The position numbers were made by a program, and so were the translations under genes. Positions 34,313 through 43,399 of a DNA stretch of 64,000 nt are shown piece by piece. How positions within the stretch are numbered: position 1 is the stretch's first letter; each line of letters opens with the position of its first letter. The notes beneath the pieces are model-generated. The model did not search any database, was not told the DNA's origin, and saw only the letters and a list, made by a program, of their open reading frames with translations. The DNA comes from Rhodococcus sp. 14-1411-2a (GTDB lineage: Bacteria; Actinomycetota; Actinomycetes; Mycobacteriales; Mycobacteriaceae), in contig NZ_NPGA01000011.1 of the NCBI RefSeq assembly GCF_002259485.1, positions 124,001 through 188,000 on the forward strand, written 5' to 3'.

Positions 34313-35620
34313 GTGAGCGACGACCCGCCGGTACCCGAGCAGGCCACGAGGCATCCGGCATCGACTGGGCAGCGAATGCCCTACATGGCCGACGTCCGCA
34401 ATCCTCTCGCGCGCTTTCGCAGTCCGCTGCGCAGCACGTGGCTGACGTCGCTGTTCGGTGCGGTACTGCTCGTCGCGCTGCCGATCATCACGGTGACGGG
34501 GCTGCTTTCGTACAGCGCCTACGGACCGCAGTTCGGCCAGGCCAGACCCGCAGCCGTCGGGTGGCTGCGGTTGCCGTACTTCGACTGGCCCACCAACCCT
34601 GCCTGGCTGTACCAACTCACCCAGGGCCTGCACGTCGGGCTCGGGCTGATCATCGTGCCGCTCGTCATCGCCAAACTGTGGTCGGTGATGCCCAAGCTGG
34701 TCGAACTACCACCGGTCCGATCGCCGGCACATGCGCTCGAACGACTGTCGCTGTTGGCACTGGTCGGTGGCCTGCTGTTCGAGATCGTCACCGGCGTTCT
34801 CAACATCCAGTACGACTACGTGTTCGGTTTCGACTTCTACGCCGCTCACTACTTCGGTGCCTGGGTGTTCATCTCCGGATTTCTCGTGCACCTCGGTCTC
34901 AAGGTTCCGCTGATGTGGCGCACCCTGAGGTCCGAGTCTCTGATGGACGTGTTGCGGGCTCGCAACGACGCTCCGGACCAGCAGAGCGACGACAGCCCCC
35001 CGTCGACCATGAGTCGACGCGGGGCCATCGGATTGGTCGCTGCCGGAATGGGTTTCGTCGCGGTGTTGACCGTCGGCCAGACGCTCGGAGGCGTGCTGCG
35101 CAAGGCTGCGATTCTGCTGCCTCGCGGTCGCTCGTACGGTGACGGCCCCAACGACTTTCAGATCAACCGAACCGCCGAAGCTGCGGGGATCACCGAGGCG
35201 CAGACCGGGCCCGACTGGCAACTGACGATCAGCAGCGCAGCCGACGACGCCGTCCCGGTGGTGCTGTCTCGGGGCAGGCTGCTGTCGATGCCGCAGCGCA
35301 CTGCCGAACTTCCGATCGCGTGCGTCGAAGGATGGTCGACCACGCAGACGTGGACCGGTGTCCCGTTGGCCGAACTCGCCGCGCTGGCAGGCGTACCCGC
35401 ACCGCGATCGGCCGAGGTCACTTCGCTCGAGCAGAACGGTGCATTCACGCGCGCGGTACTACAGGGCAATCAAGCAAGCCATCCGGATTCGTTGCTCGCG
35501 TTGCAAGTCAACGGCGTGGATCTCTCGCTCGATCACGGATTTCCCGCGCGCGTGATCGTGCCTGCGCTGCCGGGCGTACACAACACCAAATGGGTTGCCA
35601 CCATTGTGTTCCGTTCGTGA
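34313..35620 (+). CDS. Cytochrome-b-like membrane domain fused to a sulfite-oxidase-type molybdopterin domain
   Basis: 435 residues. Residues from about 35 to 210 form four membrane helices with His residues placed for b-type haem (QGLHVGLGL, FYAAHYFGAW, FLVHLGLKVP). A fifth helix (about 235-255) precedes an outside domain related to the molybdopterin-binding part of sulfite oxidases. Its conserved Mo ligand should be the Cys in LPIACVEGW (near residue 333), and PGVHNTKWV closes the domain. The fusion lets electrons pass between the cofactors across the membrane. The GTG start has no good SD. The substrate is unknown. Confidence 0.82.
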   Translation: MSDDPPVPEQATRHPASTGQRMPYMADVRNPLARFRSPLRSTWLTSLFGAVLLVALPIITVTGLLSYSAYGPQFGQARPAAVGWLRLPYFDWPTNPAWLYQLTQGLHVGLGLIIVPLVIAKLWSVMPKLVELPPVRSPAHALERLSLLALVGGLLFEIVTGVLNIQYDYVFGFDFYAAHYFGAWVFISGFLVHLGLKVPLMWRTLRSESLMDVLRARNDAPDQQSDDSPPSTMSRRGAIGLVAAGMGFVAVLTVGQTLGGVLRKAAILLPRGRSYGDGPNDFQINRTAEAAGITEAQTGPDWQLTISSAADDAVPVVLSRGRLLSMPQRTAELPIACVEGWSTTQTWTGVPLAELAALAGVPAPRSAEVTSLEQNGAFTRAVLQGNQASHPDSLLALQVNGVDLSLDHGFPARVIVPALPGVHNTKWVATIVFRS

Positions 35621-35740
35621 CTTCCGGCTGTGCGCTTTTCAAACCTCCGTGAATGGTAAAGAATCTTTCTTCGGTGGCCCGTGGGGCTGCCGACGAGGGT
35701 GTGTTCTCTCGCCTCGATGAGTTCCGAAGGTCATGCCACG

Positions 35741-36343
35741 ATGCTTGCTTTCTCCAGAGGCCTCCTCGCCGCAGGTGCAGCGCTCACGCTGCTGTTCGCC
35801 GCAGGATGCTCGTCGTCCGAATCGGGCAATGCCGTTGCCGCAGACACCACCACCTCGTCCGCCACGTCCGCCGCGGGCAGCACCACCGATGACGTCTCCG
35901 GCCAGGAAGGCATCGACGCCGGCGGCTCCACCGACATCGATGTCGAGATCGGTCAATGCGTCCAACTCGGCGGAACGATGACGGCCGCCACCATCGAGAA
36001 CGCCGAATGCGGCAGCATGGAATCGAACTACAAGGTCATCGCCAAGGCCGAGCAGAACGAGCAGTGCCCCACCGACGTGAATCAGACCTACTACGAGACA
36101 CTCGACGGTGTGGAGCAGGGGGCACTGTGCCTCGATGTCGACTGGGTCGTCGACGGCTGCATGAGCGTGCCCACCGTCGGTATGGATGAGCCCTCACGAG
36201 TCGACTGCAACGACCCCACCGCGACCGACGTCGAACAGGTCACCGAGATCAAGACCGGTACCGCCGATCCCAACGAATGCCCCGAGGGTGGATTCGCCTA
36301 CGATTCAAGGCAATTCGTCGTCTGCACCACGACGATCTCCTAG
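35741..36343 (+). CDS. Hypothetical secreted lipoprotein
   Basis: 200 residues from the ATG with GAAGG 10 nt upstream. The signal (LLAAGAALTLLFAAGCSSS) ends in an AAGC lipobox near residue 20. A Thr/Ser-rich linker follows, then an extracellular domain with Cys residues that could form disulphides (GQCVQLGG, NAECGSM, EQCPTDVN, GALCLDVDWV, DGCMSVP, NECPEGG, VVCTTT). The even Cys pattern suggests a small disulphide-bonded fold. I do not recognise a family. Confidence 0.72.
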   Translation: MLAFSRGLLAAGAALTLLFAAGCSSSESGNAVAADTTTSSATSAAGSTTDDVSGQEGIDAGGSTDIDVEIGQCVQLGGTMTAATIENAECGSMESNYKVIAKAEQNEQCPTDVNQTYYETLDGVEQGALCLDVDWVVDGCMSVPTVGMDEPSRVDCNDPTATDVEQVTEIKTGTADPNECPEGGFAYDSRQFVVCTTTIS

Positions 36344-37101
36344 TCGCGCTGCGCCGTCACCATCTGTGTGACGTAGTGGTAGTCGACGTGGCCGTAGCGG
36401 GTGATGGCCGCATGCACTGCGCCCAGGACCTCGCCGCGGCGCACGTCGTCCAGGGCTAGATGGCTCGAGTACGTGGCGGCCAGGGCGCAGAAATCGTCTG
36501 CGGAGTAGCGCTGGACCCACTCGTACGTCGAGGTCGTCCACGGACCGAAGCCGGCAGCGCGGGGCACGTTCGACTCCGGTTGCGCACCGAGAGAGAGCGC
36601 CAACAGTGGTGCCGCTTCCGGCTCGGTTGCGTCGTAGGCCGCCCGGACGGCTTCCCATGCCGGGCCCTCGAGGTCGCCCGGCATGTTCCACCACAACCGA
36701 AGGGCACCGCCGGGGACCAACGCGCGGGCCGCCACTGCAGCTCCTTGCCCGTGGTTCACCCAATGCCAGGATTGGGCGGCCACCACTACATCGAACGCCG
36801 CTGCCGGGGCTGCACAATCCTCGAACCGCGACACCTGCACTTCGACGGCGAGGTTCTCGGTGCGCCGCCGAACCAGCTCTGCCATAGCCGGATCCGGTTC
36901 CACCGCAACAACGGACGCGCCGAGTTCAGCCAAGGCAACGGTGGCTTTACCGGTACCTGCTCCCGCCTCGAGCACTCGCAGCCCGTCCCCGGTCACGATG
37001 TCCGCGTACAACTCGGCGGGGTAGCCGGGACGGGCCCGGTCGTAATTCTCGGCAACCTTGCCGAAGCTCAGTGCACGCGATGACTGCTGTCCGTCGGTCA
37101 C
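36340..37101 (-). CDS. Class I SAM-dependent methyltransferase
   Basis: 253 residues with a GTG start. The SAM site is clear: VLEAGAGTGKATVALAELG (motif I), VAVEPDPAM (motif II) and FDVVVAAQSWHWV (motif IV). The C-terminal half is a substrate-cap region typical of UbiE/Coq5-like methyltransferases. The target is unknown. The last 4 nt overlap the convergent lipoprotein gene. TACCGT 7 nt before the GTG suggests leaderless expression. Confidence 0.88.
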   Translation of the reverse strand: MTDGQQSSRALSFGKVAENYDRARPGYPAELYADIVTGDGLRVLEAGAGTGKATVALAELGASVVAVEPDPAMAELVRRRTENLAVEVQVSRFEDCAAPAAAFDVVVAAQSWHWVNHGQGAAVAARALVPGGALRLWWNMPGDLEGPAWEAVRAAYDATEPEAAPLLALSLGAQPESNVPRAAGFGPWTTSTYEWVQRYSADDFCALAATYSSHLALDDVRRGEVLGAVHAAITRYGHVDYHYVTQMVTAQRD

Positions 37102-37108
37102 CGTATCG

Positions 37109-37114
37109 ACGGTA
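37109..37114 (-). promoter_or_regulatory. -10 box (TACCGT) for leaderless methyltransferase mRNA
   Basis: TACCGT on the minus strand is separated by 7 nt from the GTG start at 37101. No ribosome-binding site is present. Confidence 0.4.
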
Positions 37115-37198
37115 CCGAGCGCTGACTTGCCAGGAACCGTACGTTTCGTAAAGAGTGAGACAGGTCACTGAGCAACCCCCGGCGCACGAGGAGAATCG

Positions 37199-38449
37199 AT
37201 GACCGAGACCACTGCACCTCCGAAATGGAAGGTGGTCGGCCCCGGACTCGTGGTCGCCGCAACCGGCATCGGGGCTGCCGACCTCGTCGCGACTCTGGTG
37301 GCCGGCTCGCGCTACGGCTACGCATTGCTCTGGGTCATCATCGTCGGCGTCGTCATGAAAGTCGTTCTGGTGGAGGGTGCCGGCCGCTACACGTTGGCGT
37401 CGGGCAACACGATCTTTCAGGGCTGGCGTTCGCTGGGTAAGTGGACGACGGTCTATTTCGCGCCGTACATCGTGATCTGGGGATTCGTCTACGGTGCTGC
37501 GGCGATGTCGTCGAGCGCGTTGCCGATCGTCGCGCTGTTCCCGGCCCTGGATCTGAAGGTTGTCGCCATCGCGTCCGGGCTCCTCGGGTTCGCGTTGATC
37601 TGGCTCGGTAGCTACGGGTTCTTCGAGAAGATCATCACCGTCTTCGTGGGCATCATGTTCGTGACCGTGATCGGCGCTGCGGTAGTGGCGGTTCCGAACG
37701 TTCCCGCCATCGTCAAAGGCATCGTCCCCACCATTCCCGACGGCTCCATCGTGTACGTCCTCGGTCTCGCAGGTGGCGTCGGCGGCACCATCACGCTCGC
37801 CGCATACGGCTACTGGCTGCGCGAGAAGGGCTGGATCACACCGAAATTCATGCGCGTCATGCGCATCGACAATTCGATGGCCTACGTCATCTCCGGCATC
37901 TTCGTCCTCGCCATGCTCATCGTCGGTGCCGAACTGCTGTACTCGTCGCAGATCGCGATCTCCACCGGCGATCAGGGCCTGATTCAACTCTCCGACGTGC
38001 TCGCCGAGCGCTACGGCACGGTGTTCGGGTACGTGTTCCTCATCGGATTCTGGTCGGCGTCGTTCTCGTCGCTGATCGGGGTGTGGAACGGTGTGAGCCT
38101 GATGTTCGCGGACTTCGTCGGCAATCTGAAGGGGCTCGAACAGGGCCACCCCGAAACACGCGTGGGCGGTAAGTACTTCCGCTGGTACGTCGCATGGTTG
38201 ACGTTCCCGCCGATGGCGCTGCTGTGGCTGGACCAACCGATCGGGCTCGTGCTCGCGTACGGCGTCCTCGGGGCGGTGTTCATGCCGTTCCTGGCGGTGA
38301 CACTGTTGATTCTGCTCAACAGCGATCGGGTGCCACAGCAATGGCGCAACGGCTGGTTCACCAACCTCACGCTGGGTATCTGCGCATTCCTGTTCGCGTG
38401 GCTCGCCGTCGACCAGGTCTTGGACGCACTCGACAAGTACGTGTACTAG
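37199..38449 (+). CDS. Nramp-family-like transporter without the DPGN and MPH motifs
   Basis: 416 residues and about 11 membrane helices, in the Nramp (metal ion transporter) fold. In the first helix, where metal transporters read DPGN, this protein reads GIGAADL; in helix 6, MPHN is replaced by GGTITLAAYGYWLREKG. The metal-binding Asp/Asn and Met are thus missing. Such Nramp-related proteins occur in actinobacteria and may carry another ion or solute. A ribosome-binding site AGGAGA precedes the ATG. The 3' end overlaps the convergent gene by 4 nt. Confidence 0.8.
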   Translation: MTETTAPPKWKVVGPGLVVAATGIGAADLVATLVAGSRYGYALLWVIIVGVVMKVVLVEGAGRYTLASGNTIFQGWRSLGKWTTVYFAPYIVIWGFVYGAAAMSSSALPIVALFPALDLKVVAIASGLLGFALIWLGSYGFFEKIITVFVGIMFVTVIGAAVVAVPNVPAIVKGIVPTIPDGSIVYVLGLAGGVGGTITLAAYGYWLREKGWITPKFMRVMRIDNSMAYVISGIFVLAMLIVGAELLYSSQIAISTGDQGLIQLSDVLAERYGTVFGYVFLIGFWSASFSSLIGVWNGVSLMFADFVGNLKGLEQGHPETRVGGKYFRWYVAWLTFPPMALLWLDQPIGLVLAYGVLGAVFMPFLAVTLLILLNSDRVPQQWRNGWFTNLTLGICAFLFAWLAVDQVLDALDKYVY

Positions 38450-38889
38450 TCGGCCGCCTCCAGGCGGGCGCGTAGCGTCGACTCCGTGTGCTTGATCGCC
38501 TGACCCACAACGGGTTCGACCACAGCGCCGAGCACCTTGCCTGCAATTCCGCCGGGAAGGCTGTAGCGGAACACCACATCCAGACGGGTACCGCCGTCTG
38601 CCGTGTCGGAGAACGACCACGTGGACGAGTTGGACAGGCCCTCGACCGATTCGAGCGTGAGCCTCTCGTTGTGGACCCATTCGGTCACGTGCACAACGGA
38701 GGTGAGAGCCTTCGGACCGATCTGCATCGTCGCGTCGTACGTGGCTCCGAGACCGGACAGGATGTCGCTCCTCGGCTCGAACCGGGTGATGCCGAACATC
38801 CACTGCGGGACGTTTCTGAAGTCGTCCATGTAGGCGAATGCCGCATCACGACTGGTCGATGCCACGGCCGAACGATTGATTTCACGCAC
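38446..38889 (-). CDS. SRPBCC-family (polyketide cyclase/START-like) protein
   Basis: 147 residues from a GTG start with the SRPBCC layout: MREINRSAVASTSRDAAFAY first strand and helix, a long beta sheet, then the C-terminal helix (PVVGQAIKHTESTLRARLEA). These proteins bind hydrophobic ligands, or act as cyclases or dehydratases. No neighbour indicates the ligand. Confidence 0.82.
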   Translation of the reverse strand: MREINRSAVASTSRDAAFAYMDDFRNVPQWMFGITRFEPRSDILSGLGATYDATMQIGPKALTSVVHVTEWVHNERLTLESVEGLSNSSTWSFSDTADGGTRLDVVFRYSLPGGIAGKVLGAVVEPVVGQAIKHTESTLRARLEAAD

Positions 38890-38942
38890 TCGTGCACCTT
38901 AGTACATGCTACGGCGTGTTACGCATACTTTGGCGGTCCGTT

Positions 38943-39908
38943 TCAGCGGCGCACGTACCCCGCCTGCATATCCACCACGTTGACCAATTCCGAACCGCGG
39001 ACGTACCGCTGCAGGTTGTCCTCGAACAGCGCCCACAGACGCTCCGCGAAATCGTCGGAGTCGCCCGCCAGATGCGCGGTCAGGATGACGTTGTCCATGT
39101 CCCACAGCGGGCTCGTGTCCGGCAACGGTTCGACCTCGAACACGTCCAACACGGCCCACCCGATCTCTCCGGATCCCAGGACATCGCACAGGGCCCGCTC
39201 GTCGACGACGGGACCGCGGGCGATGTTGACCAGGCCTGCATCGGAACGCATGGCCCCCAGCACCGCCGCGTCGACGAGTCCGCGCGAGGCATCGGTCAGC
39301 GGTGTCGCCAGCACGATCACGTCGTATTCGCCTGCATACGAGGGCAATTCTCGAAAGTTTCGGATCCGCGAGAACTCCGAATCGCCCGGTCGCTCGGACG
39401 TTGCCGCGGCCTCGACGCGCATACCGAGCGCGCCGAGTACCCGGCCGATCTCGCGTCCGATCGAACCGGGACCGACGACGAGGGCGGCGCGACCGTGAAT
39501 TCCGCCGGCAACTCTGTGTTCCCACACCCGCTCGCGCTGCCGAGCAAGCGCCCGGGGCAACTTCTTGACTGACGCCAGGATGCCGGCTGCGACGTACTCG
39601 GCGATGGCCCGGTCGAGGATGCCACCGGAATTGGTCAGCGTCCACGGACTCTCGCGCAGAACCGGGTCCAGCAGTCTGTCGACTCCGGCACTCGACGCGT
39701 GGATCCAGCGAAGATTCTCGGCATCGGGCCACACGCCCCGCAGATCGGCAGTCTCGAAGGTCCGAAACAGCAGCACCTCGGCCCACGACACCGCGTCGGC
39801 GAGTTCGTCCATCAGGCAGCTTCGGAACTCGACTCCATCGATCCCGGGGAAGGACATCCGGTCCGAACCGCTCTCGACCACAAGCACGTTCACCACAGAA
39901 CTCGCCAC
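38943..39908 (-). CDS. D-isomer-specific 2-hydroxyacid dehydrogenase
   Basis: 321 residues. The NAD loop GPGSIGREIG is intact, the Arg is in VNIARGPVVDERAL, the catalytic His is in LTAHLAG, and the two-lobe structure with a linking helix is complete. It should reduce a 2-keto acid or oxidise the D-hydroxy acid. The start lies 17 nt from that of the divergent acetyltransferase, so the promoters must overlap the opposite coding sequences. Confidence 0.88.
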   Translation of the reverse strand: MASSVVNVLVVESGSDRMSFPGIDGVEFRSCLMDELADAVSWAEVLLFRTFETADLRGVWPDAENLRWIHASSAGVDRLLDPVLRESPWTLTNSGGILDRAIAEYVAAGILASVKKLPRALARQRERVWEHRVAGGIHGRAALVVGPGSIGREIGRVLGALGMRVEAAATSERPGDSEFSRIRNFRELPSYAGEYDVIVLATPLTDASRGLVDAAVLGAMRSDAGLVNIARGPVVDERALCDVLGSGEIGWAVLDVFEVEPLPDTSPLWDMDNVILTAHLAGDSDDFAERLWALFEDNLQRYVRGSELVNVVDMQAGYVRR

Positions 39909-39913
39909 CTCCG

Positions 39914-39919
39914 TACCAT
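39914..39919 (+). promoter_or_regulatory. -10 box (TACCAT) for leaderless acetyltransferase mRNA
   Basis: TACCAT ends 6 nt before the GTG at 39926, in a 17-nt gap between divergent genes. The gap is too short for a leader, supporting leaderless initiation. Confidence 0.5.
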
Positions 39920-39925
39920 GGCACC

Positions 39926-40432
39926 GTGCTCACCGTGGAACCCGCAACTGCCGCCGACGCGGCAACGATACTCGGCCTCAGGCACGCAGCCGAGGACTGG
40001 CTCTCGGATCGAGGGATCGATCAGTGGACGCCACGCGAGGTGCCCCTCGGCACTGTCGCAGCGCAGATCGAGGCAGGAGAGTTCTACGTCGCCCGACGCG
40101 ATCCCGGCGGCCCGATAGTCGGAGCACTGCGCTTGATCGGATCCGACCCGATCATCTGGTCCGAGCACGACGAACTGGCCTGCTACGTACACGGATTGGT
40201 GATCGACAGAAGCGAGGCCGGTACCGGCCTCGGCGCGTCGCTGCTCGAGTGGGCGTCGGAGCAGACTCGCCGGGAAGGACGCTCGCTGCTGCGTCTGGAC
40301 TGCGCCGAGACCAACGGCGCGTTGCGCAGCTACTACCTCGATCAGGGTTTCCGCTACGTCGGCCGCCGCGAGTTCGCCGAGGGCAGTGCATGGTTCAGCG
40401 TTGCCCTGTTCGAGAAGTCGACCGATCGGTAG
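39926..40432 (+). CDS. GNAT-family N-acetyltransferase
   Basis: 168 residues starting from GTG. The acetyl-CoA-binding region is visible as YVHGLVIDRSEAGTGLGASLLEWA (motif A, R/Q-x-x-G-x-G/A type, here EAGTGLGA) and the later RLDCAETNGALRSYYLDQGF (motif B). It acetylates an amine of unknown identity. The sugar O-acetyltransferase follows 10 nt downstream, which has its own -10 box. Confidence 0.85.
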   Translation: MLTVEPATAADAATILGLRHAAEDWLSDRGIDQWTPREVPLGTVAAQIEAGEFYVARRDPGGPIVGALRLIGSDPIIWSEHDELACYVHGLVIDRSEAGTGLGASLLEWASEQTRREGRSLLRLDCAETNGALRSYYLDQGFRYVGRREFAEGSAWFSVALFEKSTDR

Positions 40433-40435
40433 TGT
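40430..40435 (+). promoter_or_regulatory. -10 box (TAGTGT) for leaderless O-acetyltransferase mRNA
   Basis: TAGTGT begins in the stop codon of the upstream GNAT gene and ends 7 nt before the ATG at 40443. It may give the next gene its own transcript. Confidence 0.4.
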
Positions 40436-40442
40436 CTCGCCC

Positions 40443-41003
40443 ATGGGCGAGAACCGAGATCGTATGTTGCGTGGAGAGCTGTACCGAGACAGCGATCCCG
40501 AATTGGTGGCGTCTCGGATCGCGTGCGGCACGCTCCTGAGCCGATTCAACGCAACCGACGCAGACCGGAACGAAGAGCGTCGGGAGATTCTCGGCGAATT
40601 GCTCGGATCCTTCGGAGACGATTTGTGGATCATGCCCAGGTTCCAATGCGATTACGGCACAAACATTTCCATCGGATCGAACAGCTTCCTCAACTACGAC
40701 GCGATCCTGTTGGACTGCGCGCCCATCACCATCGGCGACGATGTGTCGATCGGACCACGGGCACAACTGCTGACGCCGCTGCACCCCATGGAAGATCACG
40801 AGGCGCGCCGAACACGCTGGGAGAGTGCTCTTCCCATCGTCATCGGGAACAACGTCTGGCTGGGCGGCGGAGTCATCGTGTGCCCGGGCGTCACGATCGG
40901 CGACAACTCGGTGATCGGTGCAGGCAGCGTTGTCACCCGGGACGTGCCGTCGCACACCTTCGCTGCCGGAAACCCGTGTCGGACCATTCGCGCCCTACCG
41001 TGA
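40443..41003 (+). CDS. Maltose/galactoside-type O-acetyltransferase (left-handed beta-helix)
   Basis: 186 residues. The N-terminal MacF-type region (MLRGELYRDSDPELVASR) is followed by a hexapeptide-repeat beta helix (NISIGSNSFLNYDAILLD, ITIGDDVSIGPRAQLLTPLHP with catalytic His, VIGNNVWLGGGVIV and TIGDNSVIGAGSVV). It acetylates a sugar or galactoside with acetyl-CoA. The ATG at 40443 is preferred over the longer frame. It converges with the ABC permease, overlapping by 9 nt. Confidence 0.9.
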   Translation: MGENRDRMLRGELYRDSDPELVASRIACGTLLSRFNATDADRNEERREILGELLGSFGDDLWIMPRFQCDYGTNISIGSNSFLNYDAILLDCAPITIGDDVSIGPRAQLLTPLHPMEDHEARRTRWESALPIVIGNNVWLGGGVIVCPGVTIGDNSVIGAGSVVTRDVPSHTFAAGNPCRTIRALP

Positions 41004-42503
41004 GATCACCTCGTGCAAGATCTTGTCGGAGTCACCGACGAGCGTGTCGACGGCCATCCGGGCGCCCCACCAGATGCCCAGCCATCCGATAGCCGCGGCC
41101 ACGGGAACGGACAGGTACGCGAACGCACCGGGCAGGAGCAGTGCCAGCAGCAGACCGGGCACCACCGACACTCCGAGTACGACCATCGACAGCAAGATCA
41201 ATGCGAACGAACCTCCGTTGAACGACCCTCGGGTGTTCAGCGAAAAGGCCTTGGTGGGTTCGGGGACCGGGTAGGCGGCACGGACCGAGATCACGACGAT
41301 GAGCCCGGCACTGACGCCGAGCATCGACAGCGTCACCGAGATGGGGACCGCCAACCGGTCGAGTCCGAGGTCGCCGAACACTCGGACCACCGTCGTCGAC
41401 ACGATCGCGAACGGTGCCGCAACCATCAGCCACGCGATCTGCCGACCACGGACGTCGTCGCGCAGAGCCTGCGGAATCATCACCAGATGCCACATCGAAC
41501 CGCCGTCGAGGCCGTACAGATTCGACCCCGCGCCCATCGCCAAGTAGATCACCATCCACGCACCCCACGCTGCGCTGAACGGAATCGAGTCGGTCAGCAA
41601 CGGGCCGACGCCTCCGAGCACCGTGAAGATCAGCACCGACAGCAACTGGCTTCGACGACGCACGTCGCCGCCCCACAGGGACAACTCCCGCATCACCACC
41701 GCGCCGACACGGGTAGCGCGCCAGCCGGTGTCGCTGTTGCGGCCGTTCGTTGCCGTCTGCTTCCGCGACGCGCCGTACGAGGCGGACACCCGCCCCTCGA
41801 AGAGCCGCAGCACAAGTCGCTGCCACGCCCACACCACTGCGACGTCGAGCAGCAGCAGGCCGGCCACTGCGCCGATCGCGAGAGGCCAGTTGCCGTCGAG
41901 CGCAGCGTCGACTCCGGTGATTCCCCAGCTGAACGGAATCGAATGTGCCAGCGTCAGAGGCCATGTCACTTCGCCCGACAGAACCCGAGAGAAGTTCTGG
42001 GTGATGGGGAACTGCAGGAAGTACAGGCCGCCGAACACCGCACCGAACGCCAGCAGAGCGAGCTCTCGACTACGCCGACTCTTCAGTAGCTGAGACATCG
42101 CCACGGTGACCACCCTGGACAGCGTCACGAAGAGTACGACGGTCGCAGGCCAGGCCACCAGGGCAAGCGGAAGTGCTGCGAGAGAACGGGACACGGCGTA
42201 GATCGGGATCGACGCGGTCGCGATGGCCGTCAACGGCACCAGCATCCCGTACGCCGAGGTGGCCAACAGGGCATGCGCCAGGCGTGAAGGTTTCACCGAC
42301 AGCATCTGGAAGTGGCGGGGCTGGATGTTGTCGTCGGAGATCCCCGAGAGCACCGGGAACAGCACCCAGCTCAGACCGATCAGTGTCAGCCCGAGGCTCA
42401 CGGTGCCGCCGACCAACACCTGCGAGGCCCCACTGCGCGCAGACAACACACAAGCCAATACCGCGAAGACCAGCCCCAGCAACCCGAACACGCTTTTCAC
42501 CAC
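40995..42503 (-). CDS. ABC-2-type transporter permease
   Basis: A 502-residue membrane protein with about 12 helices in two halves and a soluble central region near residue 240. There is no extracytoplasmic binding-protein partner, so it is likely an exporter. It follows the ATPase gene by 72 nt on the same strand and starts at a GTG (42503). The substrate is unknown; ABC-2 exporters of this size are used for drugs, peptides or lipids. Confidence 0.8.
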   Translation of the reverse strand: MVKSVFGLLGLVFAVLACVLSARSGASQVLVGGTVSLGLTLIGLSWVLFPVLSGISDDNIQPRHFQMLSVKPSRLAHALLATSAYGMLVPLTAIATASIPIYAVSRSLAALPLALVAWPATVVLFVTLSRVVTVAMSQLLKSRRSRELALLAFGAVFGGLYFLQFPITQNFSRVLSGEVTWPLTLAHSIPFSWGITGVDAALDGNWPLAIGAVAGLLLLDVAVVWAWQRLVLRLFEGRVSASYGASRKQTATNGRNSDTGWRATRVGAVVMRELSLWGGDVRRRSQLLSVLIFTVLGGVGPLLTDSIPFSAAWGAWMVIYLAMGAGSNLYGLDGGSMWHLVMIPQALRDDVRGRQIAWLMVAAPFAIVSTTVVRVFGDLGLDRLAVPISVTLSMLGVSAGLIVVISVRAAYPVPEPTKAFSLNTRGSFNGGSFALILLSMVVLGVSVVPGLLLALLLPGAFAYLSVPVAAAIGWLGIWWGARMAVDTLVGDSDKILHEVISR

Positions 42504-42575
42504 TGCTTGGCCGCCCCCTGAATTGCCTGCGGTAGAGCGTGATTCGCATCTGCAGGACGGTTCGACCGAGAGACG

Positions 42576-43376
42576 TCACGAGCGCATCCAGGACAGGCCG
42601 TCGGGGTTCTGTTCGCGAGTACCGACCAGGCGAACGAAGGCATCGTCCAGACTTCCGCCGTTGCGGACCTCGTCCACCGTTCCCGCAGCCACGACTCGGC
42701 CACCGGTGATGACGCCGACGTGGGTGCAGAGCTGCTCGACGAGCGCCATCACGTGACTCGACAGGATCACCGACCCGCCGGAGCGAACGAACTGGACCAG
42801 AATGGTGCGAATGGTGGTGGAGGAGATGGGGTCGACCGCCTCGAAGGGCTCGTCCAGCACCAACAGCCGGGGGCCGTGCAGCAGCGCCGAGGCCAGTCCG
42901 ATCTTCTTGGTCATACCCGCCGAGTAATCGGCGATGACGGTTCCCCCGGCGTCGGCAAGATCCAACGCGTCCAACAGCTCGTCCCGACGCTGCGCAATCA
43001 CGTCCTCGGGCATCGCGCGCAGTCGTCCGAAGTAGGTCAGAAGCTCGTGGCCGGTGAACTGGGATGGCAGAGCGAGCCCGTCGGGCAGTACTCCGAGTAG
43101 CTCCTTCGCGGCGATGGGGTCGGCCCAGACGTCTCGTCCGAACACCAGACTTCGGCCGTACTGTGGCCTGAGCAGACCGACCGCCATGGACAGACACGTC
43201 GTCTTGCCTGCGCCGTTGGGGCCGACGAGTCCGAACATCGAACCGGGTGGAACCATCAGCGACAGGTCGTCGACTGCAACTTTTGGGCCGAAAGCCATAC
43301 AGAGGTGCTCGATCAGCAGGGCAGCAGAATTCGTTTGCACGGGTAACAGACTAACCGGTATGGGACGGTTCGTCAT
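42576..43376 (-). CDS. ABC transporter ATP-binding protein (ABC-2 exporter)
   Basis: 266 residues with Walker A GPNGAGKTT, signature YSAGMTKKIGLASALL, Walker B LLVLDEP and H-loop SSHVMALVEQL. The signature variant YSxGM is usual for ABC-2 exporters. The C-terminal region has a short extension. It powers the downstream permease. It is divergent from an SDR gene whose ATG is 35 bp away. Confidence 0.9.
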   Translation of the reverse strand: MTNRPIPVSLLPVQTNSAALLIEHLCMAFGPKVAVDDLSLMVPPGSMFGLVGPNGAGKTTCLSMAVGLLRPQYGRSLVFGRDVWADPIAAKELLGVLPDGLALPSQFTGHELLTYFGRLRAMPEDVIAQRRDELLDALDLADAGGTVIADYSAGMTKKIGLASALLHGPRLLVLDEPFEAVDPISSTTIRTILVQFVRSGGSVILSSHVMALVEQLCTHVGVITGGRVVAAGTVDEVRNGGSLDDAFVRLVGTREQNPDGLSWMRS

Positions 43377-43399
43377 CCGGTATCGATCAGCCGTCCCGG

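Noticed and set aside
36947..38803. 618-codon minus-strand frame
   Set aside because: Antisense to the Nramp-like gene; composition is low in complexity and rich in Arg, Asp and His, with no recognisable domain.
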